A stretch of 64,000 bases of DNA from Chiua virens (lineage: Eukaryota > Basidiomycota > Agaricomycetes > Boletales > Boletaceae), in assembly GCA_019787685.1 (NCBI GenBank), contig JAHNUO010000029.1, positions 248,001 to 312,000 of the forward strand, read 5' to 3'. Below, piece by piece: positions 1-11,450 of this stretch (its first letter is position 1; every line of letters starts with the position of its first letter). Made by a program: the position numbers and the translations under genes. The notes under the pieces were generated by a model. That model searched no databases, was not told the origin of the DNA, and saw only the letters and a list, made by a program, of their open reading frames with translations.

Positions 1-900
1 GTCGTTGGGCTCGGAGTATACGAGGGAACTGATATCGCGTGGTGGCTGAGTACTGGGCTAGGTCGGGAAGGCTCAGGATGAAGGATTGTTCCTATAAGTG
101 ATCCAAATGATCTTATATGTGCCATCTCCAGTCCGAACTCCCCCATATAGTTGACGTGTTGGCAGGACCCGAATCACCACTCATACAAGAAATCCGGTCG
201 CGGCATTAGCGAATCGATCGCATCGCATTGGATCCAATGCATATTGGTCAATATGTTATACTCTCGGGAACGTAATGGGGGTCGGCCGCAAAGGGAGGAT
301 GTAAGAAGCTTCATCAGAGATCTGACTTAAAAAAAAATATTCAAACATTGCTGTTCTACGCGTGGAAGAGGTCGCACCGTGGACATCGTCACCAAATACG
401 CCGGCATTCATGGTTTCAGCTTTTGATTCTAGTTCCCGAACATGAACGATGACTTCATCTCATGCGTATGGATGGTTTTCATGCTGTCTCGAAGCAAACG
501 GAAGGACCTGATACACTGCTATGTCAGCCTATCGGGACAAAAGCTTGGTGACATGGTACATGCCCGGAGTCCTAGGACGTCTTCCAGTCGCTCGAATCGG
601 CAGCCCTCAGTATTCAATTCGGAACGTGTGTGAACAGAAACTGAGGCTAGGCGATCCAGTTATGTAAAAGAAAAGACTCGAAGTACTTGAGTGGAGTGGA
701 AGTTTTGAAACATCGTTTTGGAGTGCGGGTATGTGTGTATAATATTGGCCCATACATCCACAAACTTCACCATCCCTCCCTCTGACTTGCCTTCATGTAT
801 CTCTTCTTCGACGCAGTCTGTATGACCCAACGACCAAACAAAATACGCAACCCGAAAAACGTGCAGAATATGCACCGTATCTCAATAAATACATCGATTA
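1..900. other. No recognisable gene
   Basis: I see only short open frames without family signatures and no clear intron-exon structure. A frame around 545-630 reads like a short exon (ending near the tgtga at 629-633), but I cannot assign it. Confidence 0.4.
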
Positions 901-904
901 CACC

Positions 905-2186
905 ATGATTTGTTGGTCAAACATAACAACTTCCGCCTGGTATTTGTTACTGACCATGTCGCAGACAGGTGGTTCATTCTGTAAATTTCTCGACCATGTT
1001 GTGCTGCGCAATGTTCTAACTGGCAGGTTCTGTGCGGGCGCGTGTAGCACCGATGGTCATCTCATCCTGGACAATACGACCGTGACAGGTGTCATTTCAG
1101 GATCTACTAATCAGTTTCGAGGCATTCCGTTCGCCTAGCTTCCGTATGTCAAACTTACTCCAACACTTTTTATACAAGTCATTGATTTAACTTGTTAACT
1201 TGAATCCTGTCTCCAAACAGGACGGGAAACCTGCGTTTTCGGCTCCCGCAGCCACTGCCACTATATAACACCTGTATCCACGTAACGACGTATGGTCCCG
1301 CCTGTCCCCAACAGGCACGTAAATTCCCGCTACTGTCTAGTCTACCCGCCGAGATCGATTATCCTGTCGCCCATTTTGCAGAGGATTGTGCGTAGGAAAT
1401 CCACGTATTTCTAGGTCCGAGTCTGATGGGGCCTCCAGGGTCGTAGGTCTTTCCTTCAGTCTCCCATCGTTCTTTTGCTTATTTCTGTTCTTTGCGAATC
1501 AGAACGCCTTGCTCTGCAATGGATACAAAATACATCACTGCAGTTGGAGGAGATCCTACCAAGGTCTCGATGTAATAGCTTTCGACCTGTGTTCTATACT
1601 GTACGCTGACGAGGACATGCCGTCGTTGCACAGCTTGGGTCAGAGTGCGGGAGCAAAGTCTGTTGGCTTGCACATGATGATGAACAGAGGAAATCCAGAT
1701 AGTCCATTCCGAGCAGCATTCATGCAAAGTGGATCACCAATTCCCGTACATCACGCATGGACAACCATACTACGATTCGCCGGTTGCGGAGACGGGGTGC
1801 TCTGGCTCAACGGACATATCGCAATGTTTGCGCGAGGTACCACATGAGACGTTGCTGAATGCAGTGAACCAGTCTCCCGGGGTATCTTTGTATCAGGTAT
1901 ATTCTCTGGAGAATTCGAAGATACCATGTGACTGACGGTTCAGGTGTACGAATGCGTGTGGTCTCAAATCGCTCGTATTGACATGGTTACCTCGTGTAGA
2001 TGGTGCGTTCTTGACGGACCACCCACAATACCTGGTTCAACGGGGATCTGTTGCGAACATAACATTCATTAGCGGTAAGTTTCGTTCTTGCTTCTTCAGG
2101 TTATCTGACAGGATCCTGACTGTTTGGCACGCAAGGCAATTGGGATGACGAAGGCACGTTATTCGTTCTCGACCCTCAATATCACG
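905..2186 (+). pseudogene. Type-B carboxylesterase/lipase, decayed copy 1 (5' two thirds)
   Basis: Fragments of an alpha/beta-hydrolase of the carboxylesterase type-B family appear in order on the plus strand. An N-terminal beta-hairpin stretch ends in FRGIPFA (about 1030-1135). A GNLRFRLPQP block (about 1226-1260) is followed by YGPACPQQ and an AHFAEDC block up to about 1395. The nucleophile elbow is GQSAGA (about 1638-1655; family consensus G-E/Q-S-A-G), followed by FMQSGSP. Later pieces are TGCSGSTD (about 1770) and GNWDDEGTLF (about 2140-2170). The pieces lie in different frames. Some gaps are plausible short introns, but others are stops or frameshifts, and the part carrying the catalytic acid and His is missing after about 2186, so I call it a pseudogene. 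The 5' region is repeated at 2520-2910. Confidence 0.75.
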
Positions 2187-2346
2187 TGAGTACTCAAATG
2201 AAGCGCGTTCCATAACTTAACCTTCCTATTCATTAGGGTTGGTTCGGCACCAGCCAGTATCAGGAAACATTCGGTATTAGAGATCGTATCAACGCAACGA
2301 TCTTCCTCCATGCATAGTGTACACCTCAATAAAAAGAAACAAAGGC

Positions 2347-2352
2347 AAAAAA
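2347..2352 (-). terminator. Pol III T-run terminator of the tRNA-Ala gene
   Basis: Six T residues on the minus strand start 4 nt beyond the discriminator base of the tRNA, the usual RNA polymerase III stop. Confidence 0.7.
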
Positions 2353-2356
2353 TTTC

Positions 2357-2448
2357 TGGATACACAGGGGATTGAACCCTGGACCTCATACACGTTCGCT
2401 CATACGAGCGATTGCAAAGCATGCGCGCTACCACTGCGCTATGTACCC
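2357..2448 (-). tRNA. tRNA-Ala(UGC) with a 20-nt intron
   Basis: Reading the minus strand from 2448, the acceptor arm is GGGTACA pairing with TGTATCC and discriminator A. The third pair is G-U, the known alanine identity element. The D arm is GCGC/GCGC, and the anticodon stem CATGC/GTATG has loop TT-TGC-A. An intron of 20 nt sits one base 3' of the anticodon, the canonical eukaryotic position, and itself contains a CGCTC/GAGCG hairpin. The T arm is CAGGG TTCAATC CCCTG. The internal promoter boxes match consensus: A box TAGCGCAGTGG and B box GGTTCAATCC. A T6 run follows. Length is 72 nt plus intron. It lies between two decayed esterase copies. Confidence 0.9.
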
Positions 2449-2519
2449 CGAGCTGCGGAATTCGGATAGCTTTTCTCATCATACATCGGTTGCACCGCAT
2501 GTAGATCAATCAAACATAG

Positions 2520-2910
2520 TCACCACCTCTCCGTCTGGTACTTGTTGCTGACCGTGTTGCAGGCGGGCTGGTCATCCCTACTGATCTCCTTGACTGTGCT
2601 ATGTCCGAGTTGCGTGACAGCCTGAGCAGGGCCTGTGCGGCGGCGTGCGGCACCGATGGCAACCCTTGACACTGCGACCGTGACGGGCGTTCCCTCAGGA
2701 TCTACTAATCAGTTCCTTGGCATTCCATTTGCCCGATCTCCGTGCGTCAAACTCACCCCAACACTTCATATGTTCATCGATTCAACTTCCTGATCCTGCC
2801 TCTCGAAACAGGACGGGAAACCTGCGTTTCCGGCTCCCGCAGCCACTACCGCCATATAATACCAACTTCTCGGTAACGATGTACGATCCTCATCGGGCTG
2901 GGGGAATCCA
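2520..2910 (+). pseudogene. Type-B carboxylesterase, decayed copy 2 (5' part only)
   Basis: This stretch repeats the 5' part of the esterase at 905-1260, including the leader sequence (compare 2528-2570 with 930-970), the stretch ending FLGIPFAR (about 2690-2735), and after a short intron-like gap the GNLRFRLPQPLPPYN block (about 2815-2860). Homology fades after about 2900 and the catalytic part is absent. It is best read as the remains of a tandem duplication that decayed or was cut off by the adjoining Msp1-like gene region. Confidence 0.65.
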
Positions 2911-3358
2911 TCGCGGGTGACACATCAGGGACTTGTCGCTCTCCGAGTTTCATCTTGCAGTGGGCTTTACAGAGGTCGAGGATGCGCTTTTCTCCAGTCT
3001 GGTGCAACCAGAGAACGGGATTACGAGCAACAGGAACTATGCGGGCTTTGTGACACCGCAGATCAGGTTTCCGGAGAAGATCTCGTGTTTTCTGAGCTGG
3101 ATCTGCCCCAGGCTGCTCCGCGTATCATCATTCTTCAGTGAGGAGTTGCAGGCGAACGAGTTCACTCCATACAATTTGATACAAGTGTTCTATGTCATGT
3201 ATGTACAAAGCCCGGTTCTGGTTGAGACCGTTCCTTCCTGAAAGACGTTGAATACACATGTTTGAGAGCGGTGTTCTAAGCACATCTACTACACAGAAAG
3301 TGTACCCTGGAGTACTCTGTTTGTGTTCCAGTTGCCCACAGGCTACAGCCTGCACCGA
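2911..3358. other. Between esterase remnant and AAA ATPase gene: nothing assigned
   Basis: Open frames of 74-102 codons occur on the plus strand (2917-3241) but carry no motif I recognise. They may be eroded esterase sequence, or the 3' flank of the convergent AAA ATPase gene. Confidence 0.3.
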
Positions 3359-4743
3359 TCACCGAGTCTCAAGATCCGCGCCGGTAGCACCATCATCTAT
3401 ACTACGAGCCGTGATCTCATTGACCGCTTTCATGATCTCTTCCAGCCGCTTCTCCTCGGGCAATGTGCCACGGTGTCCATTGATGGGAAATGGTTCGTCC
3501 TCTGGATCAGGGTCGGTCAACGTCAACGGTCGAACCTTCGGCGTCACAGAAATCATGCAACGACAATGGCCGTATCGTAAAACCCTGAATAAAGAACCGT
3601 GATTAATTAGACGAGGAACGACAGATTGACGACGCACCTCTTCCTCGATTCTCTTTATTGCTTCTTCGTCGTGTACCATCTCCCGCATACATTCACGCAC
3701 AGGTACCATGGCAGCACTCCGACAGAGTTCACGGAGATCCGAGCCTGAAAAACTAGTGGTCTTGGCTGTGAGCACGTCCAGGGTCAACGAAGGATCCAGT
3801 TTTGTGTCTTTCAGCATCTATAGATTCGTCAGTCTCGACATTGGCGCTAGGCTGAAAACCGTTTGACTAAAAAACATACCAAGGTAAGTATCTTTAATCG
3901 CTGCTCCACGTTCGGCAGACCAACGGCAAATCGTTTTGGCATGCGACGCAAAATAGCCGGATCAATATCCATCGGACGATTCGTGGCCCCAAGAACCATT
4001 ATCCGATCCTCCCCTGACGTCAAACCATCCCAAGACCTGTGTTCTCCATGCCTTAGAGAATGTCCGGTTGGGAAACTGGAAGGAGCGACGTACGTCATAA
4101 ACTCGGCCTTGATCATGCTCATCACCTCGTGATCATCCATTCTCCGCTCCCTCAAGAACGTATCTATCTCATCCACAAAGATGATGGTTGGCTGCATCTT
4201 GCGAGCAAGACTGAACAGTCCTGCAACAAGCTTGTTGGATTCTCCAAACCACTTGTTAGTGAGCACTGATGCAGGAATGTTGATAAATGTAGCTCCAGAT
4301 TCCTTGGCAAGGGCACGGGCAAGCATGGTTTTGCCGCATCCGGGAGGGCCATAGAGAAGGACTCCTTTTGGTGCGCTGAGGAGCGAGGAAGAGGACGTGA
4401 ACAGATGTGGATACATCAAAGGATATATAACGGATTCGCGAAGAGAAGCGATGATGGAATCGAGGCCGCCGATGTCTGCATCACTCAAGTTAGCTCGAAT
4501 GAATTTGAGCGGAGCAAAGATGGTTGCCCACCTTCAAAGCGTACTTGGATATCGTCTGGGCATACGACCTCTTTCGATATGGATACTATGAAGATTTAGA
4601 AAAAGAGCGCGTGATGAATAGTGAGTGCACGCACGCTCGTATTCGTCAAGTTTCAACCCTTTCTTTCCCAACTTGCCAATGATTTGTGCTCGTTGTTTAT
4701 CAGTTTTCTTGTCCACTGGGATTTGACCAACAATCCACTATTA
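3359..4743 (-). CDS. Msp1/ATAD1-like AAA ATPase (membrane protein extraction)
   Basis: Msp1-family AAA ATPases pull mislocalised tail-anchored proteins out of the mitochondrial outer membrane. The minus strand encodes, in order, a linker with [13 protein letters not shown] (about 4635-4725), [14 protein letters not shown], Walker A GPPGCGKT (about 4330), Walker B IIFVDEID (about 4165-4190), sensor 1 LGATNRP, the arginine-finger region ILRRMPKRF, and a C-terminal helical part ending at the stop at 3359. Four introns with standard borders connect the exons: after EYE, after RFE, within FMT-SWDGL, and after KILTL; a fifth near 3550-3655 is less certain. I saw no stop in the AAA core. The 5' end is not resolved: an exon with the expected N-terminal membrane helix is not visible upstream of 4743, so the gene may be 5'-truncated or have a divergent first exon. 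Confidence 0.85.
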
Positions 4744-6184
4744 GAGAGACAGTGAGCAAGACTGTTCAAAGCGCCAAGTTGTAACAAACAGAAGATGGTA
4801 GGCGACGACGAACTGCTACGCACACGGTATGCATAGTGTGTAGCAACCTGGAGGAAAGATCACAGATAATGTGAACCACATTAGCATTCGAAACCAGACA
4901 TGGTTGGCTGGGGAGTCGGGACACACCTGCGTCACTATGAGCAGTGCGACTGTTGACGACAATCGTATCAGTAACCAGTACGTCTGAGTTGAACAGCACC
5001 TTCTCCTTATGCATGAGAAAGTGCCAGTGCATGGTACAAACCATTGATAACGATGCGCCTTGTGGATATTTGAGATGATCTCATGATGCTTGGATTCTCA
5101 AGGTGAGAACGACAGAGAACAGCCGTCGGCGCTGTACAGTGTACACTGCACTGCTGTCAGACAAGGTGTTTGATTTGGGACTAGACAAAATGTCCAGAAA
5201 CTACTCTGAGCTTTCAGCGTTGCAGGCAGTGGTGAAGGGATACCTTAGAATGGCGTCGATGTGTTGTGTTTTTGGATGTGAATTTGCAAAGTGGTGTTAT
5301 TTACATATGGAACTTCTGCCCCTATCCGTGTTCTGCCATTCAGATCCTTCTGGAGCCTCGGGTCTGGACATCACCAGTGACTAGATATCGGTAGAGCTCG
5401 AGGGCGTCTGTCACTTCTAGTCGGCTCGTTCAAACTTGAATTCGTGCTTCCCCGACTACTAGCCAGCGAATCAGATTGAGAGAAGACGACCATTTGCGCT
5501 GCATCAGTGGCATCTCACCTATACCGTGTTGCTAAAGGGCCGGGATGATGCCACTATGGCGGTTGCCCATGGACAAGTTATCTTCCAAATTCATCGGAGC
5601 ATACTTCCCTCTTCATCCAGTTCATTGCTCCCACAAGATCCCACTTCGGCTAGATCATATTGGTCATCAGTTCATTGCTCAACTTCTCATATCCCAAAGA
5701 AAATTTCCAGATCATATTCGTCACTTTGCTCGGCGTTTCGTTTCGTGGTAAACTTATTGTTGTGTTCCCTTCCCCTTCATATAATTCTCGTGCTCGAGGT
5801 ACTCGTCGAAGACAGCAGAGATGTCCGCTATGTGAAGCGGGTCGTCCTGCAGCGGGAGTTGCCTCTGCGAAAGACATAGATGTAATGGTTTATGTAAGCT
5901 GGACACGTTCATGAACGAGGCACGGTCACGAATTTGGCCGCACTGAGGCTACGCGAGGTACGAGTACAGCCACAGTGCTTAGTCTTCGGACGAGCAGAGT
6001 TTAGCGGTGCCTCACCTCTCTTTCCTTTTGCTCCACCACCTCCCTGCTCGTCCTCACTGTCCCAGACTTTGTCCTCACCGTATTTTCTTCTCGCACCCTC
6101 CTTTTCTTTTTCTTCCTCTCTTCCCCTCTCTTTTTCTTCCCCTACACTCCCTTTGACTCTCTAGTCCTCTCGGTCTCTCCAACC
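4744..6184. other. Intergenic 1.4 kb plus 5' flank of the nested retroelement
   Basis: No protein family is recognisable. The last 150 bases before 6185 are strongly pyrimidine-rich (CT tracts from about 6010), as expected for an untranslated leader next to the gag start. The 5' boundary of the tyrosine-recombinase retroelement lies somewhere in this stretch, but I found no matching terminal repeat. Confidence 0.4.
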
Positions 6185-6479
6185 ATGCCTGTCGCCGGTC
6201 CTGCAAGGCGACCTGACTTTGCTTCCAACATCTATGCTCCCATCCGTGAGGCTCTCCACCAAGCCCTCAACATCAACGATGAACAAGCCATTGCCCGACT
6301 TGGTGAGGCATGGGACACGGAACAAGATCAGCTCCCCCACAAAGCTATCCAACCCGCGCCTGACGCTGACCAAGGGATCCCTGAACCCCAACCTGCTGAA
6401 CAGCAGCCAGAGGCTCTGGAGCCCAAAGGAAAGGCCAAGATGAGCAAATTCGCCAAAGTCCCCCTCCTGGATTCCCTAC
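6185..6479 (+). pseudogene. YR-retroelement gag, N-terminal part
   Basis: The frame begins at the ATG at 6185 after a pyrimidine-rich leader. It encodes an Ala/Pro/Gln-rich gag N-terminus that runs to Asp-Ser-Leu-Pro. The hAT element cuts it after 6479. Joining base 6479 to base 15042 (one copy of the 8-bp duplication) keeps the same frame and leads straight into the gag core with LWYFTDEG at about 15100. Without that junction this would look like an orphan 119-codon frame. Confidence 0.8.
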
Positions 6480-6679
6480 CAGTGAATACCAACCATGACT
6501 GTAACATGAAAGTCATGGTCACAAAGTCTGTGACTTACCACTGACTGGTCATGACCATTAGATGACCCATGACTGCCACTAGTATTTGAGGTCCAGCTGC
6601 ATTCGGGGTCTTTTACCCATAAAAGGCACTGATAAGATAAGAGTTACTTAGATCACTAATGGAGTTGACCACCTGCTTT

Positions 6680-9451
6680 GTACCGTAAGACATCTCGAGT
6701 TGACATAATGAAGCAGCACTGTGAACTTGGAATGGAATGCGACATACATGTGGCTGCTACTATTGTCTGCCACCACCACACACACCCAGGCCTGCTACAA
6801 TGCCTCGAGATTCAACCACTGGCACCTCACACAATTGAGGATGGTGGCAAGCACACTTCATTGATCACCCTGGACTTAAAGCTGGTCGTTCTGAAGCTTT
6901 TGTTGGAACCGAAAAATCTGGAAAAGCAAAAGTTTACTGTGAAAAATGCTTCTATGCTGACCTTATTTCATTGAGATTGCAGGATGAGGATGATGTGAAG
7001 GCCAACAGGAGAGCACAATGCCAGACTGAGAGCGAGCTCATAGACTGTTGTAAGTGGCCAATGATTGTATTGTGCCAAGTACCAGACTACCAGTTGGGCT
7101 AATCACGGTGATAGTGTGGGTAACAGATGAGGTTGCAGATAGGGGATGGTGTCGTGCTGCTGCAATAACATTGCTTGGCCACTTGCGGTACTGCACAAAT
7201 GGTATCAGCGACAATGTTCGAAGCCTAGCTGAACAAGATCACATAAAGAGAGGGGGGAGAGGACATAGCCGGATGGTAGCCCCAGCAAATCACCATTGGC
7301 AGAGCCCTCATCTGAGTCTGGCACTTAGCTTGACAATCCCTCCAAGTCAGACTCAGGTGGCTTCAAGTGCCAGCATTGCTTGGCCTGGTAGAGTCCCCCA
7401 ACATGGCTCAGATCCTCCGAGTCCCCAACTCCCATTCTCTGTGCTAGGCCATAACCACAGTGACGGTGGCATCACACATATGCTCCACTCTGGGCCCAGT
7501 GGCATTATTCCACTTGCAGATGCTTTGTGGGCTGTAAGTCCCATTGATGCACCCATTCCATCACCACTGGCACTTGGCAGAAACATTCATACCCTCCAGC
7601 TCCCAAGTCCATCCATCCTTTCGATGCCACTTCAGGTAGACACACGGCACACGCCAGATTCCTCGTGTTCATCGAGTCCTGTAATAGAGCTTGGAATCAA
7701 TTTCAATGCCCAACTTCCTGGACCTCAGGCTGTTCCATTACAGCCAGCAAGTTCATCTAGTATGCTATATTAAGGCACGATTTCATGCCAAGCAAGTTTA
7801 TCTGAGTCCCATTGGTCACAAGCAAAGCAGGATAGCTTTGAAAGACAGATTGCACAATTGACAGCATCTGGTGGCCTACCGTTTAGCTGGGTAGATAATA
7901 CAGAATGGCATGCCTTTCTTGTGGAATTTCTACCTGCAGCAAAGTGTCCTTCTCAGAAAACTCTTGCCTGTCGGCTCATCCCGAAAGCAGTTAATAATCT
8001 CCATGCGGAAGTGAAGGCGGCTACACGAGGGCATGAGGCTACCATTCAGGCAGATGGGTGGACTGGGGTTAATAATCACCATCTGATTGCTTTCATGGTA
8101 ATGGCAAATAAGAAGGCAAGTCCGAGTTGGTTTTGAGCTCAATTGACTAAGTGACCTTGACAAACAATCAGGTCCACACAGTTCGTGTACACGATGCATC
8201 GAATGAACGCAAGACAGCCAATAATTTGCTTGTTCACCTTGAGCAGGTCATCCAAGAGCTAGAAGTCGAGTGGGGGTGTTCCATAGTTGCAGTGGTAACG
8301 GATGCATCAGGGGAGTCATGCGCAGCATGCTGGCTCCTTGGACAGAAATATCCTTCATTGATTATACTTGACTGTCATGCTCATCAGGTATGTCACCGTA
8401 ACGTCTCACATAGCCGCACCAGTATTGAAGTCCTGATATCAATGCTCCACACTGGCAGATCAACCTCATTGTTGGAGATTATTTCAAACACAACTCACAA
8501 CTCCTGACCCACATGGACGATGCAACAGAGCTGATTGGATGGCTACATGCTAAGACATCTATTCTTGCTCTGATTGCAGAAGCTCAGCACGCAGCAGGTG
8601 AAGCAAAATGTGCAGTGATCAGAGCTGTTCTCACCCGCTGGATGGCTCACTACATGGCATATTGGTGACTTCTTGAGCTTCGGCAAGTGCTTTTCAATGT
8701 TGTGTTAGCAGAGGAACTACGTAGTCTGGAAAAAAAGAGGATAGTCATAGGTGACGCAAAGGCAAAGGCAAAAGCTCGCAAAATGATGACGCAAATCAAG
8801 GACCCTCTGTTTTGGTTTGCTATCACTTGGTGAGTAAACGGCAATCACTGATCTTCACATCACGATTACTGATCATACTGGATGTCGTTAGAATGAAGAT
8901 GCACCTTGAACCACTAGCGTTTGCGGCCAATGTGACTCAGGCCACTGTGTGCAGAATTGACATGGTTCTGCTCACCTTTGGGTTCCTGATGATGCAATAC
9001 AAGTCATTATTGGACCCTGAGGACATTGAGGCCGTGGCTGTGATCATCGACAGTATTGAGCGGAGATGGGTGAAATGTGACCAAGAGATCTTTATTGCCA
9101 CTGTAGTTCTCAATCCATTTTACAAGACAACCCCATTCTCCTGCATCCCAGCTCTCAACAATGCCAACATCCGTACATTACTTGAATGTCTCTACGTTCG
9201 CTTCTTTTGCTCTGATCCCCCACCCAAGTTCAACGATCAACTTATACACTATCTTCAAGAAGCAGGAGAGTTTAATACCCTGAGAGTTAGATGCGAGCGA
9301 GCAAAGGCCAATGCAACACTGAAGGTATGATCATTATTGCGATCATTGTACTTCTTTCGCTGCTTACATATGTGTTTCATGCAGAATACAGTACCGGATC
9401 CTCTTGCTGTCTATGAAGATTACTGTTTTGCTGGACAACCACCTAGCCCGT
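6680..9451 (+). pseudogene. hAT transposase, BED-finger type, truncated and frameshifted
   Basis: A BED-type zinc-finger start (VYCEKC, about 6930-6950) is followed by a Ser/Pro-rich linker (7054-7773) and the catalytic RNase H-like domain. D1 is in ADGWTGVNNHHL (about 8050-8085), D2 in VTDASGE (about 8298-8318), and the LDCHAHQ motif follows at about 8368. RAVLTRWMAHY and RRW-type helices follow on towards 9330. A TGA stop at about 8666 sits where relatives usually carry Arg, probably CGA to TGA. The C-terminal dimerisation segment that normally follows PPSPL is missing because the LTR element begins at 9452; only 25 nt of hAT lie beyond it. Non-functional. Confidence 0.8.
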
Positions 9452-10043
9452 TGTAGGAGTTAGATACTCCCTATGGTTGTAGGATACATTTTCCTCGCTC
9501 TTCATCATGTCATATCATCTCCTGTCTCATCCGCCATCGACTTCGTGCCAGCCTGGTTTCATTCCTAGCATTTACAGATCATCCGAATCCAATCTGAGTC
9601 CAATCCGAGTCAACGTGATCCAATCCGGTTCTTTCGTCATTACTATCCTAACACCTTTCCTTTCTTTGTCATCTACAAGGGTCGGATTACCTTTAACAGT
9701 CCTGGGTTATGCCCAGGACTATAAAACCATGTTTCTAACAAAAAAAAGGGGGTCTTTCTGCGTTCAGGAGATCTCCTGTTTACTCTCCCGTGCGTGAGTG
9801 AGCTGGATAGTTTCTCTTTTACCTCGTCCTATCGTTCCTCTGCGTCTCATCTACTCGAATCAATACTCTCATTGCCTTGCCTCCACCCGGATACTTTTAC
9901 ATCGACCGCTTTTCATCCCGGATCGTCCAGCAGCCTCTAGGACTCTTAGACAAACCTGAATCCATCATTCCTTCTAACATAACCCCCCTTGGGACGAACC
10001 TATCGCCCCACCTTTCTTCTTATCCGATTATTACTTTTCTACA
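9452..10043 (+). repeat. 5' LTR of LTR-A
   Basis: This 592-nt repeat starts TGTAGGAG and ends TCTACA. It lacks about 57 nt present in the 3' copy (the stretch from CATATG to TTAAGG at about 14543-14600). It includes the stem-loop and TATA box at 9698-9726. Confidence 0.85.
9698..9726 (+). promoter_or_regulatory. Palindrome abutting the LTR TATA box
   Basis: AGTCCTGGG, loop TTATG, CCCAGGACT forms a perfect 9-bp stem whose last base overlaps TATAAAA (9720-9726). The same arrangement is present at 14661-14683 and, reversed, at 19725-19747, so it survives in all three family copies. It may be a dimeric-factor binding site for LTR transcription. Confidence 0.6.
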
Positions 10044-10045
10044 AC

Positions 10046-10062
10046 TGGAGCCCACCGCGAGG
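10046..10062 (+). other. Primer-binding site, tRNA-Lys type
   Basis: TGGAGCCCACCGCGAGG begins two bases after the 5' LTR. Its complement ends in GGTGGGCTCCA, the 3' end typical of eukaryotic tRNA-Lys (U73 then CCA). The tRNA assignment is from memory of such tRNAs, not from a search. Confidence 0.6.
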
Positions 10063-10352
10063 GGTGGTTTCAGAAGGTTTGGATTCGGACATCTTTGCTC
10101 TCCTACTGCTTTTCCTTCATTTTGCCGTGCACCTCGCCTACACCCGTCCCCGACTTGTGCCTTATCTGGTTTCACAAACCTTATATTTTTTTCGGATCCG
10201 GTTACGATACCTTCTGACTTTTAGTCCCCGTTCACCCTGCTCGCACCCCTGTACCGTTACTAACCCTTCCTCCGTGTCTCACGATACATCCACCCTTAGC
10301 TACGAAGGTCACGAGCGCATCAGACAATCAACTGACACCATTTCCGTCCATC

Positions 10353-11450
10353 ATGATCGCGGCTAGCATAATCCAGATGCTGTATCGAGGCACCCTGGAT
10401 GCACCAACCTTCAGTGGAAAAGCTTCCCATCTCCAACCATATCTAGACGACAACAACTTTCTTTGCACATGCGTTGGACTGCCCCAATCGAAGAAAGTAT
10501 GGTATGCATTGCATTATGTCGATCCCAGTATACGCGACCTTTGGGAGACCCTACCTGAAGCGGTTGCCAATCCGGTGGATTGGCAGGCGTTTGTTATAGC
10601 CATCAAGACACTCTACCCGGAACTCGATAACCAGTACTGTTTTGAGGATCTCCAAAATCTCGTCAATCACTATCAATCCAAGTCAATGCGCTCCCTTGAC
10701 GAGCTGGGGAAGTATATTCGGGAATTTACAAAAGTATCATCATTCCTTCTCACCCAACAATGAATAGCAACTCTTGATCGAGACTTTCTTTTTCTTAGTG
10801 GTTTCCCAGTCAATTTACAGTACAAGATTCGTTGACGGTTAGCGATCCTGCGACCGGATATCCACCCGGATGCCTTGTATGTGCTCGATGACGTTTGTGA
10901 CGCAGCCGAGTTTCTTTTATCAGGATCACATTCTTATTTTACACCTACACCTTCGCTTTGCCTTCGATCACCTTCGCTTTCGCTACCTGACACTTACAAT
11001 CCGCTTCCGTATAACCAACCCATCTCTTCATCCGTTTTTATTTCACCATCAATCCAAGGACCGCCTACTAACTTGTATAGTGCTGTGGTTATCGCACTGG
11101 TTACGGACATCAACCCGTGTGTTGCTCTGTCATCACGACCGTCGGTTACGGAACAACCGACGGATTTTATTATCGATTCAACCGTGTTAACTGAACCGGT
11201 CTCACCACTCTTAATCCCGATTGCACCTCGTACAACCATCATCACGACACCTCTCAGCATCACGGACGTGCGGTCAGCCTGTCCTTGTGACCTACTTGAC
11301 ATCGAACCGGACACTCTGTCATATTCGGTAACAACTCGGCTGGTAGTACACGACACAGCACCACATCCAATCGAAACCGATCGTGATTTGGACGATCCAA
11401 ATGACGGATTGGTAGAACCTATAATCAGCCCCACCATTTCCCAGCTATGA
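10353..11450 (+). pseudogene. Gag-like protein of LTR-A
   Basis: An ATG at 10353 opens a frame with LDAPTFSGKASHLQPYLDD, then a helical capsid-like stretch with the W-x-F and YREF-type spacing seen in retrotransposon gag proteins (LGKYIREF at about 10705). A stop at 10761-10763 and another near 10840 interrupt it. A shifted frame continues from 10875 into a Pro/Ser/Thr-rich tail ending at 11450. I see no zinc knuckle. Gag identity rests on position after the LTR and general character. Confidence 0.5.

Noticed and set aside
2159..2509. Minus-strand 116-codon frame
   Set aside because: It spans the tRNA-Ala gene and has no protein features.
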